A stretch of 64,000 nucleotides of DNA. Origin: Bacteroidetes bacterium UKL13-3. Lineage in GTDB: Bacteria > Bacteroidota > Bacteroidia > UKL13-3. Both the position numbers and the translations under genes were made by a program. The notes beneath the pieces were generated by a model. It saw only the letters and a program-made list of their open reading frames with translations, was not told the DNA's origin and ran no database searches. The stretch covers positions 1,488,001 through 1,552,000 of the forward strand of contig CP012155.1 of the NCBI GenBank assembly GCA_001602415.1, given 5' to 3'. This document shows, piece by piece, positions 37,298 to 44,958 of the stretch; position 1 is the first letter of the stretch; the number at the start of each line of letters is the position of its first letter.

Positions 37298-37476
37298 CCT
37301 GAAGGTAATATTTAACACCCGTTCATGCGGACGTATCGTCTGTGTGTATTAAAACGGTAAAGCAAAAGTAAACGAAATAATTATGAGGAAGCACCAATCG
37401 AAGTTTGATGATTTAAAAGAGATCGTTCTTTCGACAAATTCGATAAAAGTTTTATCATTGAGGTAAGATGTGCAAG

Positions 37477-37780
37477 TCACGGAGCTACTAAATCCCAGTC
37501 TCTAAATACTACTTTTCCTGTATCTTCATTAAGCCATCGCCTGCGTGTTATATGAAGGAAGGCTCTAAACCCTCGGATAGGGAAGTCTTGCAGTGTTACC
37601 TCAGCAAAAAAGCCTTTAGATACTAGCTTGTTCGACTTGTATTCCGAAGGTGTCTCATTGCGTTCTTTCATGTAAAGATGAATAACATCGTCTTCCTTTT
37701 TTTGCATTGGTTAACTCAAAATAGTCTTCTATGGATTCGGGTAGGATTAGTTTTATTAAGATATTAAAGGAGTCATTCAT
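37477..37780 (-). pseudogene. ISAon1-type transposase N-terminal fragment, frameshifted
   Basis: Reading from the ATG at 37780 gives MNDSFNILIKLILPESIEDY then FELTNAKK. At a run of seven A's (37697-37703) the frame shifts and continues EYKSNKLVSKGFFAEVTLQD then FPIRG, RRRWL and RDWDLVAP-stop. This is the characteristic DNA-binding N-terminal region of ISAon1-family transposases. The catalytic domain is absent downstream, so it is a dead insertion sequence remnant at the left side of the restriction island. Confidence 0.75.
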
Positions 37781-37834
37781 GTTTGGATGTTTATTCTCTC
37801 CAAATCTCTTCTTTTATTTTTTACCCCACAACTT

Positions 37835-37918
37835 TTACGCTTGATCCGTTGATTCGCGCTTAATGTTGCGCGTTGCATTTTCAAATTGTTTATCTAGTTC
37901 GCTTTGCATCCTTCGAAT
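37835..37918 (-). pseudogene. Left flanking gene fragment (ATRN-type tail)
   Basis: A 27-codon tail bounded by TAG upstream reads MQSELDKQFENATRNIKRES then TDQA-stop. It aligns with the fragment at 43491-43625 (M-x2-[ED]-LDK-x-F-x2-ATRN-x-K-x2-ST). Neither has a start region, so both look like 3' remnants of a related gene. Family not recognised. Confidence 0.5.
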
Positions 37919-37983
37919 CTAACAATTGTAAATGAAGAAAAAATAGTGCAGAATTGCATCGATAGTAATATTTTCGATTAAGA

Positions 37984-40731
37984 ATGGCATTAAGCTGGAA
38001 CGAAATAAAAGATAGAGCATTAAATTTCTCAAAAGAATGGGCTGAAACTTCAAATGAAGAAGCAGATGCAAAGCCATTTTTAGTTGAGTTTTTTAACGTG
38101 TTTGGTATTAGTAGTAAACGTGTTTCGACCTTTGAACACAGAGTAAAAAAACTTGACGACAAAGACGGCTACATTGACCTGCTTTGGAAAGGCACCATTT
38201 TAATTGAAATGAAAAGTCGAGGCAAAAACCTTGACAAAGCATACCAACAAGCAAAAGACTACACGCACGGACTGAAACAACATGAATTACCCAAGTACAT
38301 TTTAATTTCCGATTTTGAGAATTTTAGACTTTACGACCTTGAAGAAGATAAGGTTGTAGACTTTAAATTGAGCGATCTTGTAAACAATGTGCAGCATTTT
38401 GGGTACATACTGGGGTATCAAAAAAAGGTATACAAAGAACAAGACCCTGCAAACATTAAAGCGGCTGAGTTAATGGGTAAACTCCATGATAGGCTCGAAG
38501 AAATAGGCTACACTGGACATCCATTAGAAGTTTACTTGGTTCGTATTTTATTTTTATTGTTTGCCGAAGATACGACCATTTTTAACAAACAGCAGTTTCA
38601 GGATTATGTGGAGCAACGATCTGCCGAGGATGGCAGCGACTTAGCAGCAAAACTGCAAGAACTGTTTCAGGTGCTTAATACACCCAGCGAAAAGAGATTT
38701 AAAAACCTTGACGATCAATTGGCCGAATTTCCTTATGTGAATGGAAAGTTATTTGAAGAGAACCTACCCACAGCGAGCTTTGATGCCAAAATGAGGCAAG
38801 CTTTGTTAGATTGTTGTTACATTGATTGGAGTAAAATATCACCTGCTATTTTTGGCTCTATGTTTCAAAGTGTAATGAACCCGAAAGAACGTAGAAACTT
38901 GGGAGCACATTACACAAGCGAAACCAATATTTTAAAACTTATCAAACCACTTTTCTTGGACGACCTTTGGAAAGAATTTGAAAACATCAAAGACAACAAA
39001 AACAAACTTCCCGAATTTCATAAAAAATTAAGCACTCTTAAATTTCTTGACCCAGCTTGTGGTTGCGGTAATTTCCTTGTAATCACTTACCGAGAATTAC
39101 GATTGCTTGAATTAGAAATTTTAAGAGCATCTAATAAAACAGGACAAAGAGTTTTTGACGTTAGAGAAATAATTTATCTTGATGTTGATATGATGTGCGG
39201 AATTGAATATGAAGAATTTCCTGCAAGAATTGCCGAAGTTGCAATGTGGTTAATCGACCACCAAATGAATATGCAAATTAGCAATGAGTTTGGACAGTAT
39301 TTTGTTCGTTTGCCTTTGAAAAAAGCCGCAAAAATTATTCATGGGAACGCATTGAAAACGGACTGGGAAAACGTAGTTTCTAAAAATGAACTTACATACA
39401 TAATCGGCAATCCTCCTTTTATTGGGAAGAAAGAACAAAAGCCCGAACAGAAAGCAGATATGGAAATGCTATTTGCAAATGCAAAAGGAACAGGCGTTTT
39501 AGATTATGTAACTGCTTGGTATATAAAATCGGCACAATACATTCAAAATACAAAAATCAAAGTTGCGTTTGTTTCTACAAACTCAATTTGTCAAGGCGAA
39601 CAAGTCGGACTGTTATGGAGCTTGATGCTCAATAAATACAAAATCAAAATCCATTTTGCTCACCGAACTTTTAAATGGAGCAACGAAGCCAAAGGCAATG
39701 CAGCAGTTTATTGTGTGATAGTTGGCTTCGCCAACTACGACACTAATAACAAGAGCATTTTTGAATATGAAGATATTAAAGGCGAAGCCCACGAAATAAA
39801 AGCAAAAAACATCAATCCTTATTTGGTTGATGCAAAGGATATTTTTGTTGGTAAACGCAGAAAACCTATTTGCAATATTCCAGAAATATCATTTGGCAGT
39901 ATGCCAAATGATGGCGGAAACTTTCTTTTCACAGACGAAGAAAAAAACGCATTTATTGAACAAGAGACGAAAGCGGAAAAGTTTTTCAGACCTCTCATTT
40001 CAGCTCACGAATTTTTAAATGGTCATAAGCGTTGGTGTTTATGGCTAAAAAATGCAAATCCAACAGATTTAAAAGAAACTAAACTTGTAACTGAAAGAGT
40101 TGAAAATGTGAGAAAACTTAGGGAACAAAGCACAAGACAAGCAACTCAAAAACTTGCAGCTTTCCCAACTTTGTTTGGAGAGGACAGACAACCAAAAAGT
40201 GATTACGTTCTAATACCACGTCATTCATCTGAGAATAGAAAATATATTCCTTTGGGCTTCTTTGACGAAAATTCTATTGCAAGTGATAGTTGTCTATTTA
40301 TTGAAGGTGCAAAGCTCTATCATTTTGGTATTTTAATGTCAAGCATTCATATGGCTTGGGTTAAATCTGTTTGTGGACGATTAGAAAGTCGTTTTAGATA
40401 TTCAAAAGATATAGTTTACAACAATTATCCTTGGCCAGAAAATCCGACCGACAAACAAATCAAAGCTATTGAAACAGCAGCACAAAAGGTTTTAGATGCA
40501 AGATTAGAATTTCCTAAAAGTTCTTTATCGGATTTATACGACCCGTTGACAATGCCACCAGTTCTAATTAAAGCACACAATGAGTTAGACAAAGCGGTTG
40601 ACTTAGCTTACAGACCGCAACCGTTTACAAGTGAAGCCAACAGAATGGTGTTTTTATTTGAACTTTACGAAAAATACACGGCAGACCTTTTTACAAAAGA
40701 GAAACCTAAGAAAATTAAAAAAACAAAGTAA
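37984..40731 (+). CDS. Type IIG restriction-modification enzyme, MmeI-like
   Basis: 915 aa with all activities in one chain. An N-terminal PD-ExK nuclease has D65, E75 and K77 (IDLLWKGTILIEMKSRG). A helical connector (~170-300) follows, then an N6-adenine methyltransferase with motif I FLDPACGCGNF (~354-364) and motif IV NPPF (476-479). A target-recognition domain (~620-820) follows with PRHSSENRKYIPLGFF and LFIEGAKLYHFGILMSS, and a C-terminal helical part. Such enzymes methylate one strand of an asymmetric site and cut unmodified DNA about 20 bp away. The recognition sequence cannot be read from the TRD by eye. The 3' end overlaps the next start by one base (TAATG). Confidence 0.92.
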   Translation: MALSWNEIKDRALNFSKEWAETSNEEADAKPFLVEFFNVFGISSKRVSTFEHRVKKLDDKDGYIDLLWKGTILIEMKSRGKNLDKAYQQAKDYTHGLKQHELPKYILISDFENFRLYDLEEDKVVDFKLSDLVNNVQHFGYILGYQKKVYKEQDPANIKAAELMGKLHDRLEEIGYTGHPLEVYLVRILFLLFAEDTTIFNKQQFQDYVEQRSAEDGSDLAAKLQELFQVLNTPSEKRFKNLDDQLAEFPYVNGKLFEENLPTASFDAKMRQALLDCCYIDWSKISPAIFGSMFQSVMNPKERRNLGAHYTSETNILKLIKPLFLDDLWKEFENIKDNKNKLPEFHKKLSTLKFLDPACGCGNFLVITYRELRLLELEILRASNKTGQRVFDVREIIYLDVDMMCGIEYEEFPARIAEVAMWLIDHQMNMQISNEFGQYFVRLPLKKAAKIIHGNALKTDWENVVSKNELTYIIGNPPFIGKKEQKPEQKADMEMLFANAKGTGVLDYVTAWYIKSAQYIQNTKIKVAFVSTNSICQGEQVGLLWSLMLNKYKIKIHFAHRTFKWSNEAKGNAAVYCVIVGFANYDTNNKSIFEYEDIKGEAHEIKAKNINPYLVDAKDIFVGKRRKPICNIPEISFGSMPNDGGNFLFTDEEKNAFIEQETKAEKFFRPLISAHEFLNGHKRWCLWLKNANPTDLKETKLVTERVENVRKLREQSTRQATQKLAAFPTLFGEDRQPKSDYVLIPRHSSENRKYIPLGFFDENSIASDSCLFIEGAKLYHFGILMSSIHMAWVKSVCGRLESRFRYSKDIVYNNYPWPENPTDKQIKAIETAAQKVLDARLEFPKSSLSDLYDPLTMPPVLIKAHNELDKAVDLAYRPQPFTSEANRMVFLFELYEKYTADLFTKEKPKKIKKTK

Positions 40732-41306
40732 TGAACATAATACAAAAGCAAGCAGACGACTTTGTAAAGTATCACATGAACGACCATGATGAATACAAGG
40801 AATTTATTGATAAAGTGCGTTCGCAACTTTGGGAATATAAAAAGACTAGTTATAAAATTGAATTTGTTGAGTACATCATTAGTAAAGCAAAAATTGCATT
40901 TGACGACCATTTGCCAAAATGCACTAGTAAAAATAATTGTGCTGTAAATAAATATTACGAAAACACTTTGTTTTTTCTGCAAGAAGAATTGGAAGAATTG
41001 GAATCTGAATTAAACCCCGAAGATTTTTCGCGTGATGAAAAAACATCATTAAATCAAACTCTCCAAAAAATTGTTGAAGATTTAAACACAATTAAATTGG
41101 GACAACAAATTACTTACGATGATGTAAAAGACGAATTTGAAGAACTAAAAGACCTATACTATTTGAATAAGAAAAACTGGGTTCAATTATTTACTGGTAA
41201 ACTTTCCGAGATGGTTGCTGGTGGAGTAATTAGTGAAACCATAAGTAAAGATTTGGCTTTAATTATTAAAAACTCCTACAAAGAGTTGATTAGTAGCAAC
41301 ATTTAA
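40731..41306 (+). CDS. Hypothetical protein coupled to the type IIG enzyme
   Basis: 191 aa, starting within the stop of the restriction gene (one-base overlap), so the two are cotranslated. It is all-helical and very acidic (ELEELESELNPEDFSRDEK), with two Cys near 84-89 (PKCTSKNNC). The terminal segment KKNWVQLFTGKLSEMVAGGVISETISKDLALII recalls C-terminal parts of other Bacteroidota defence-linked proteins of unknown function. No catalytic motif is seen. A regulatory or immunity role is possible but unproven. Confidence 0.7.
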   Translation: MNIIQKQADDFVKYHMNDHDEYKEFIDKVRSQLWEYKKTSYKIEFVEYIISKAKIAFDDHLPKCTSKNNCAVNKYYENTLFFLQEELEELESELNPEDFSRDEKTSLNQTLQKIVEDLNTIKLGQQITYDDVKDEFEELKDLYYLNKKNWVQLFTGKLSEMVAGGVISETISKDLALIIKNSYKELISSNI

Positions 41307-41356
41307 CGCTTTTGAACATTGAGGAATATTTATTCCAAAACTCCGCTATAATTTTC

Positions 41357-41364
41357 TAAATTTG
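41357..41364 (+). promoter_or_regulatory. Putative -7 element before the ImmA/IrrE-PIN pair
   Basis: TAAATTTG fits TAnnTTTG and would start transcription near 41371, 16 bases before the TTG start at 41387. No TTTG is seen at -33. Confidence 0.4.
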
Positions 41365-41386
41365 CCTTAAATTCTGTAATCAATTC

Positions 41387-42547
41387 TTGTCGACTACTAG
41401 CATAAATATCAACCGTTTAAATCACTTATTGAAGCTCTACAAGCTATCAAAAAAAGATTTATTGGCTAATTTGAACCAAGGCAGGAAAAAGGCACTTTCT
41501 GAAAGTGAGGTTTTTGGGAATCAAATAAAAATTAGCATTCTTAAAAAAGTAGATGAACTTTTTAAAAAGGGTTTAGGATATTACATTGACCCTAAAGATT
41601 TAAAAGAATCGAAAGAAGAAAGTATCTTTTTTAGAAAAGATAAATTTAACGCTGAATTAAGTTTTGGAGCAAAACAAATAGTAACTCATTTTGAAGAAGA
41701 AAAAATAGGATTCTCCGCATTATCTAAACTTGCTGATTTTAAAAATGAACGAACGCTTCCGTTTTACACTGTAAAAAGCAATGCTAAAAAAGTTGCGGAA
41801 GAAATTCGCAAACAAATTTATCCAGGTTTCAATAAAGACCGCAAAGGCTTTTTAAAATCTATTATCACTAAGCTTGCAGATAACAATGTTTTAGTTTTTG
41901 AATTTATTGAAACTTGGAACAAAAAAGAAAAAGCAAATATTAATGGCTTTTATCTTTCACCTAATGTAATTGTATTAAAAAGACAGAAATCATATAGAAG
42001 AGAAACATTTACATTAGTTCACGAGCTTGGCCATTATTTACTCAATGTTGAGGAAATAGATGAGAAAATCGGAGACGATTATTCTGCTTACGAAAGTTTA
42101 GATAAAATTGAAAAATGGTGCAATGACTTTGCTTACTATTTTTTAATTGGCGAAATGGATAATATTATTGCCAGCATTGATAAAGCATCTGCTAAAAATG
42201 ATTACCACCACGAATTAATTAAAGATATTTCTGAGCAAACTAATTTAAGCGAATACGCCCTTTATACTCGACTTAGAATTAATGATAAAATTTCTTACAA
42301 CGATTATCAATCCGTAAAAACGGAATTTGAAAATAAATATCGTGAAAACGAAGAAAAGTTAAGAAAAGAAAGAGAGAAAGAAAAACAAGAAGGCAGAGCA
42401 TCACAAGCACGAGCAGCAAAACCAATTTTATCTCCTCTTTATGTAAATACCGTGCAATCTGCTTTTATTGTAGGAATAATTGGCGAGTCAGAATTTTGCA
42501 GACGACTTAATGTTAAACCTGAAAAAATTGATAAGTACCTTAAATGA
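41387..42547 (+). CDS. ImmA/IrrE family metallopeptidase (putative antitoxin-like partner)
   Basis: 386 aa from a TTG start; no ATG exists between the upstream TAA at 41357 and the conserved region. An N-terminal helical/HTH-like part (~8-40: NRLNHLLKLYKLSKKDLLANL) precedes a zinc peptidase domain with HELGH (H212-E213-x-x-H216) and downstream Glu-rich helices. A charged linker (~320-345: RENEEKLRKEREKEKQEGR) follows. Its stop overlaps the next ATG by 4 bases (ATGA). ImmA/IrrE peptidases often act as regulators that cleave repressors; paired with a PIN toxin this looks like a toxin-antitoxin module. Confidence 0.85.
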   Translation: MSTTSININRLNHLLKLYKLSKKDLLANLNQGRKKALSESEVFGNQIKISILKKVDELFKKGLGYYIDPKDLKESKEESIFFRKDKFNAELSFGAKQIVTHFEEEKIGFSALSKLADFKNERTLPFYTVKSNAKKVAEEIRKQIYPGFNKDRKGFLKSIITKLADNNVLVFEFIETWNKKEKANINGFYLSPNVIVLKRQKSYRRETFTLVHELGHYLLNVEEIDEKIGDDYSAYESLDKIEKWCNDFAYYFLIGEMDNIIASIDKASAKNDYHHELIKDISEQTNLSEYALYTRLRINDKISYNDYQSVKTEFENKYRENEEKLRKEREKEKQEGRASQARAAKPILSPLYVNTVQSAFIVGIIGESEFCRRLNVKPEKIDKYLK

Positions 42548-43113
42548 AAGTAGTAATTGACACAAGCTCCTTAATTGCTTTGGTACGTTATTACTTACCA
42601 TTTGACAAAGATGATTCTTTGAAAGACTTTATTCAAAAAAAAGTTGAAAGCAAAGAAATTATTGTAATTGATAAGGTACACGAAGAATCTAAATATGTAG
42701 CACAAAAAATTGTTGTAAAGCAACTTGATTTTATCAATACAAAAGGCAACACTATTAAAACTACAGACCTATTACCATATCCAAAATTCTTTAACATTGT
42801 AGATAATCAGTTGTGCAATCAGACTATCAAAAAACTGAAAGGATTTAACGAAACTGAATATGAAAAACAGAAAAACGAATATTTGGATTCTGCTGACGGA
42901 AAACTAATTCTATACTGTTTGAGGGAGAAAAACCAAAGCACATTATTGGATGACAAAACAATTTTAGTTACAGAAGAAACCAGCACCGAGAACGACAATA
43001 AACTATTTAAAAAGCTACCTGAATGTTGCAGAGTTTTAGAAATAGAAAATTGCAATTTACCGACCTTGCTCGAAAATCATTATAATATAAAGTTGAGCAA
43101 GTACCTCAAATAG
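42544..43113 (+). CDS. PIN-domain (DUF4411-like) putative toxin
   Basis: 189 aa. PIN ribonuclease features are visible: D6 in VVIDTSSLI, E47/E48, D115/D118 in LDSADGKLILYCL, and a following ILVTEETST block. Together they form the acidic metal site. It is translationally coupled to the upstream ImmA/IrrE gene, the usual arrangement for DUF4411-type toxins, where the upstream protein is the antitoxin or regulator. If active it would cleave RNA. Confidence 0.8.
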   Translation: MKVVIDTSSLIALVRYYLPFDKDDSLKDFIQKKVESKEIIVIDKVHEESKYVAQKIVVKQLDFINTKGNTIKTTDLLPYPKFFNIVDNQLCNQTIKKLKGFNETEYEKQKNEYLDSADGKLILYCLREKNQSTLLDDKTILVTEETSTENDNKLFKKLPECCRVLEIENCNLPTLLENHYNIKLSKYLK

Positions 43114-43329
43114 CCAACGCATTTTGCAAGCACATTTAAAAACCGCACAAGCAACCGCACAGACCAAAGTTTTTAAAAGAGCTTGCAAAGCCGACCCAAT
43201 AGAAAAATTGAATTAAAAAAATTCCAACGCTTTAAAAAAATAAAAAATACTCAACGCACATCCGACACTCAATGACACGACAACTCAATAACGACAATGG
43301 CTTACAAACGGACAGCCAAGAACGCCAGC

Positions 43330-43461
43330 ACCTAACAGCACCTACAAAAAATTGGCGGTTCAGTGCTCCGCTGACACATTTGTGATAGCCGAAAGTTTTG
43401 TACTCCGCATGAACATTTGTGGTAAAAATCGCCAACTTCTTGTAGCTGCGAAACGTTATGT
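43330..43461 (+). repeat. Integron attC-like imperfect palindrome
   Basis: ACCTAAC (43330-43336, matching RYYYAAC) is followed by a 20-base arm at 43338-43357 that pairs at 17 of 20 positions with 43430-43449. The site ends in GTTATGT (43455-43461), one mismatch from GTTRRRY. Total length is 132 bases, within the attC range, and the stem has unpaired bases as attC sites do. It lies 217 bp after the PIN gene. No integron integrase is visible. The rest of 43114-43490 shows no gene. Confidence 0.55.
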
Positions 43462-43490
43462 TTTTTTGCTTTCCCTGCACGGAGCATATC

Positions 43491-43625
43491 CTATTTAAAT
43501 CGAACAGCCCACCACTCAGTACTTCCTGATTTCATATTCCGGGTGGCATCGTTGAATTTTTTATCTAAATCATCATGCATAGCCGAATATACATAATAAG
43601 GAAAGTCATTCGCAATTTCACTAGG
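43491..43625 (-). pseudogene. Right flanking gene fragment (ATRN-type tail)
   Basis: 44 codons between in-frame stops: EIANDFPYYVYSAMHDDLDK, then KFNDATRNMKSGST and EWWAVRFK-stop. About 12 of 21 residues match the left fragment at 37835-37918, in the same orientation. It lacks a start region. Confidence 0.55.
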
Positions 43626-43681
43626 TTAATTGTATGAAATATTGTGTGAATTAGAAATGGAGCAACTATGAACGAGTAGTT

Positions 43682-44068
43682 TTAAACAATTGTTGGAGTG
43701 CAATCATTGATTATTCCGTCAAGGTAGAATTTTGCATTATCTGCCGTTACTCTATCTACTCGATAATTGACATATCTTGCATTGTGGCATTTGTCATGTA
43801 GGAATCTGTATGATGCGTTTTGTGAAGGTAAACGCATACTAACGAGATTGAGCATTGTGGCATGCTAATTGGCGCGTTTTAAATCATCATTTTTATGGGC
43901 ACCTTCAAGGCTTTTTATTTCAACTCCGTTGTGAGTAAATGGAAATATTTTGGCTTGAATAAAATGTAGTGCAGAATAAAACGCAGTAGTTACTACCCAG
44001 TCGTCACAGCCAGTTTCTGCGTGCAGCTTTTCACATACTTTCTTATTATGTGTACCGTGTGCGCTCAT
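43682..44068 (-). pseudogene. HEPN-domain protein interrupted by an in-frame TAG
   Basis: The frame from 44068 reads CEKLHAETGCDDWVVTTAFY then SALHFIQAKIF and LEGAHKNDDLKRAN. It meets TAG (43865-43867), then continues in the same frame for 60 codons (HATMLNLVSMRLPSQNASYR, FLHDKCHNARYVNYRV) to TAA at 43682. The helical layout and the RFLHDKCH (R-x6-H) motif fit HEPN ribonucleases. It starts 3 bases after the upstream gene stop, so the pair was an operon. Either a pseudogene or, less likely, a read-through. Confidence 0.7.
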
Positions 44069-44071
44069 TTC

Positions 44072-44596
44072 TTAACCAAGTACTATGGGTTCTTTTGTTA
44101 TTAAGTCATAACCAAACCCGTAACCATCTGAGTGCAACAAATCAAGGTTTATATCAGTTGAATCTTCGATGTAAGAAATTGAAATACTTAATTTCTGAGA
44201 AAAATATTTTTCCTCTATATCATGGGCTTTAGAATAAAAATACTCAATAAATGTCCGTTCAAGGGAAACACCTGCATCAATTGCGATTATTGCCTTTGAT
44301 TCATCAAGGTTGTGATTAATAAAAAGTTTATTAATAGTATAGCCGCCATTGTTAAGCTCTGCTGTTGCCTCAACAAGAGCCTCAGAAAACAAATTTGCCT
44401 TTTTGTAAAACGCTGCCCTTATTTGTTCTTTAACTGATGAGGATTGAGAAGTCGTTCCTTTGGCATATCCAGCTTTATATGCATCTATGACGATATCTGC
44501 CGAATAAAATCCGTTACGGTGTTCTGAGATTATTTCATCAGGACGAGTAGCAGCCCAAGTTGTAATCAACTCTTTAACCTCTGCTTTTGCTTCCAT
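44072..44596 (-). CDS. Hypothetical protein upstream of the HEPN gene
   Basis: 174 aa, soluble, no signal peptide. An N-terminal helical part (AEVKELITTWAATRPDEIIS) is followed by an alpha/beta region (KLFINHNLDESKAIIAIDAGVSLERTFIEYFYSKAHDIEEKY ending in HSDGYGFGYDL). I do not recognise a family. No nucleotidyltransferase G-S-x-x-x-D motif is present, so it is not an obvious MNT antitoxin. Its tight spacing to the HEPN gene suggests it is that protein's partner. Confidence 0.65.
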   Translation of the reverse strand: MEAKAEVKELITTWAATRPDEIISEHRNGFYSADIVIDAYKAGYAKGTTSQSSSVKEQIRAAFYKKANLFSEALVEATAELNNGGYTINKLFINHNLDESKAIIAIDAGVSLERTFIEYFYSKAHDIEEKYFSQKLSISISYIEDSTDINLDLLHSDGYGFGYDLITKEPIVLG

Positions 44597-44863
44597 AACT
44601 GTTATTTCTTTAAAATGCTGACGTAATCAATAACCCGATTCAAACTTCGTATTGTAAAGTTAATTATTATTAACAGGTTTACAACCGTATGTCTGATTTT
44701 TTAGCCTGCAAAAGTATGTAATCTTTATTTAGAATAATAATAAATAAGCAAAAACTATTATTTATTTTCATTTGTGTGCAATCCACAAGTGTCAACATGC
44801 GCAAGTTTGGAGTACCAAACCAGCTCTTGTTTTTGCGTTACTGTGTAGTTAAAACTATCAAAT
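44597..44863. other. AT-rich upstream region of the HEPN operon
   Basis: No gene is seen. On the minus strand TACTTTTG (44709-44716) fits TAnnTTTG and could be the -7 box of the 44596 gene; no matching -33 is clear. Long AT runs (44730-44775) fill the rest. Confidence 0.4.
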
Positions 44864-44894
44864 AAAAAAAAGCCACCCATTCGGATGGCTTTTT
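44864..44894 (-). terminator. Terminator of the dabA-dabB operon
   Basis: AAAAAGCCA (44867-44875) pairs with TGGCTTTTT (44886-44894). On the minus strand the stem is followed by eight U's, 65 bases past the dabB stop. Confidence 0.85.
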
Positions 44895-44958
44895 AGCCCT
44901 ATGAAATCCAATAATCCATTCACTGAATCACATTTGTTTTTCATCATCTCAATTTACT

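Noticed and set aside
40665-40982. 105-codon minus-strand frame over the companion gene of the type IIG enzyme
   Set aside because: Opposite-strand shadow of the real coupled gene pair.
43232-43480. 82-codon minus-strand frame in the region after the PIN gene
   Set aside because: It spans the attC-like palindrome; its reading is imposed by the inverted repeat and has no homology or start context.
43114-43490. CRISPR array
   Set aside because: No regularly spaced direct repeats; the only repeat is one inverted palindrome.
35167-44596. tRNA-Arg as the attachment site of the accessory island
   Set aside because: No integrase, no repeated tRNA 3' end at the right boundary, and about 2 kb of ordinary sequence including the ABC-2 permease between the tRNA and the island.
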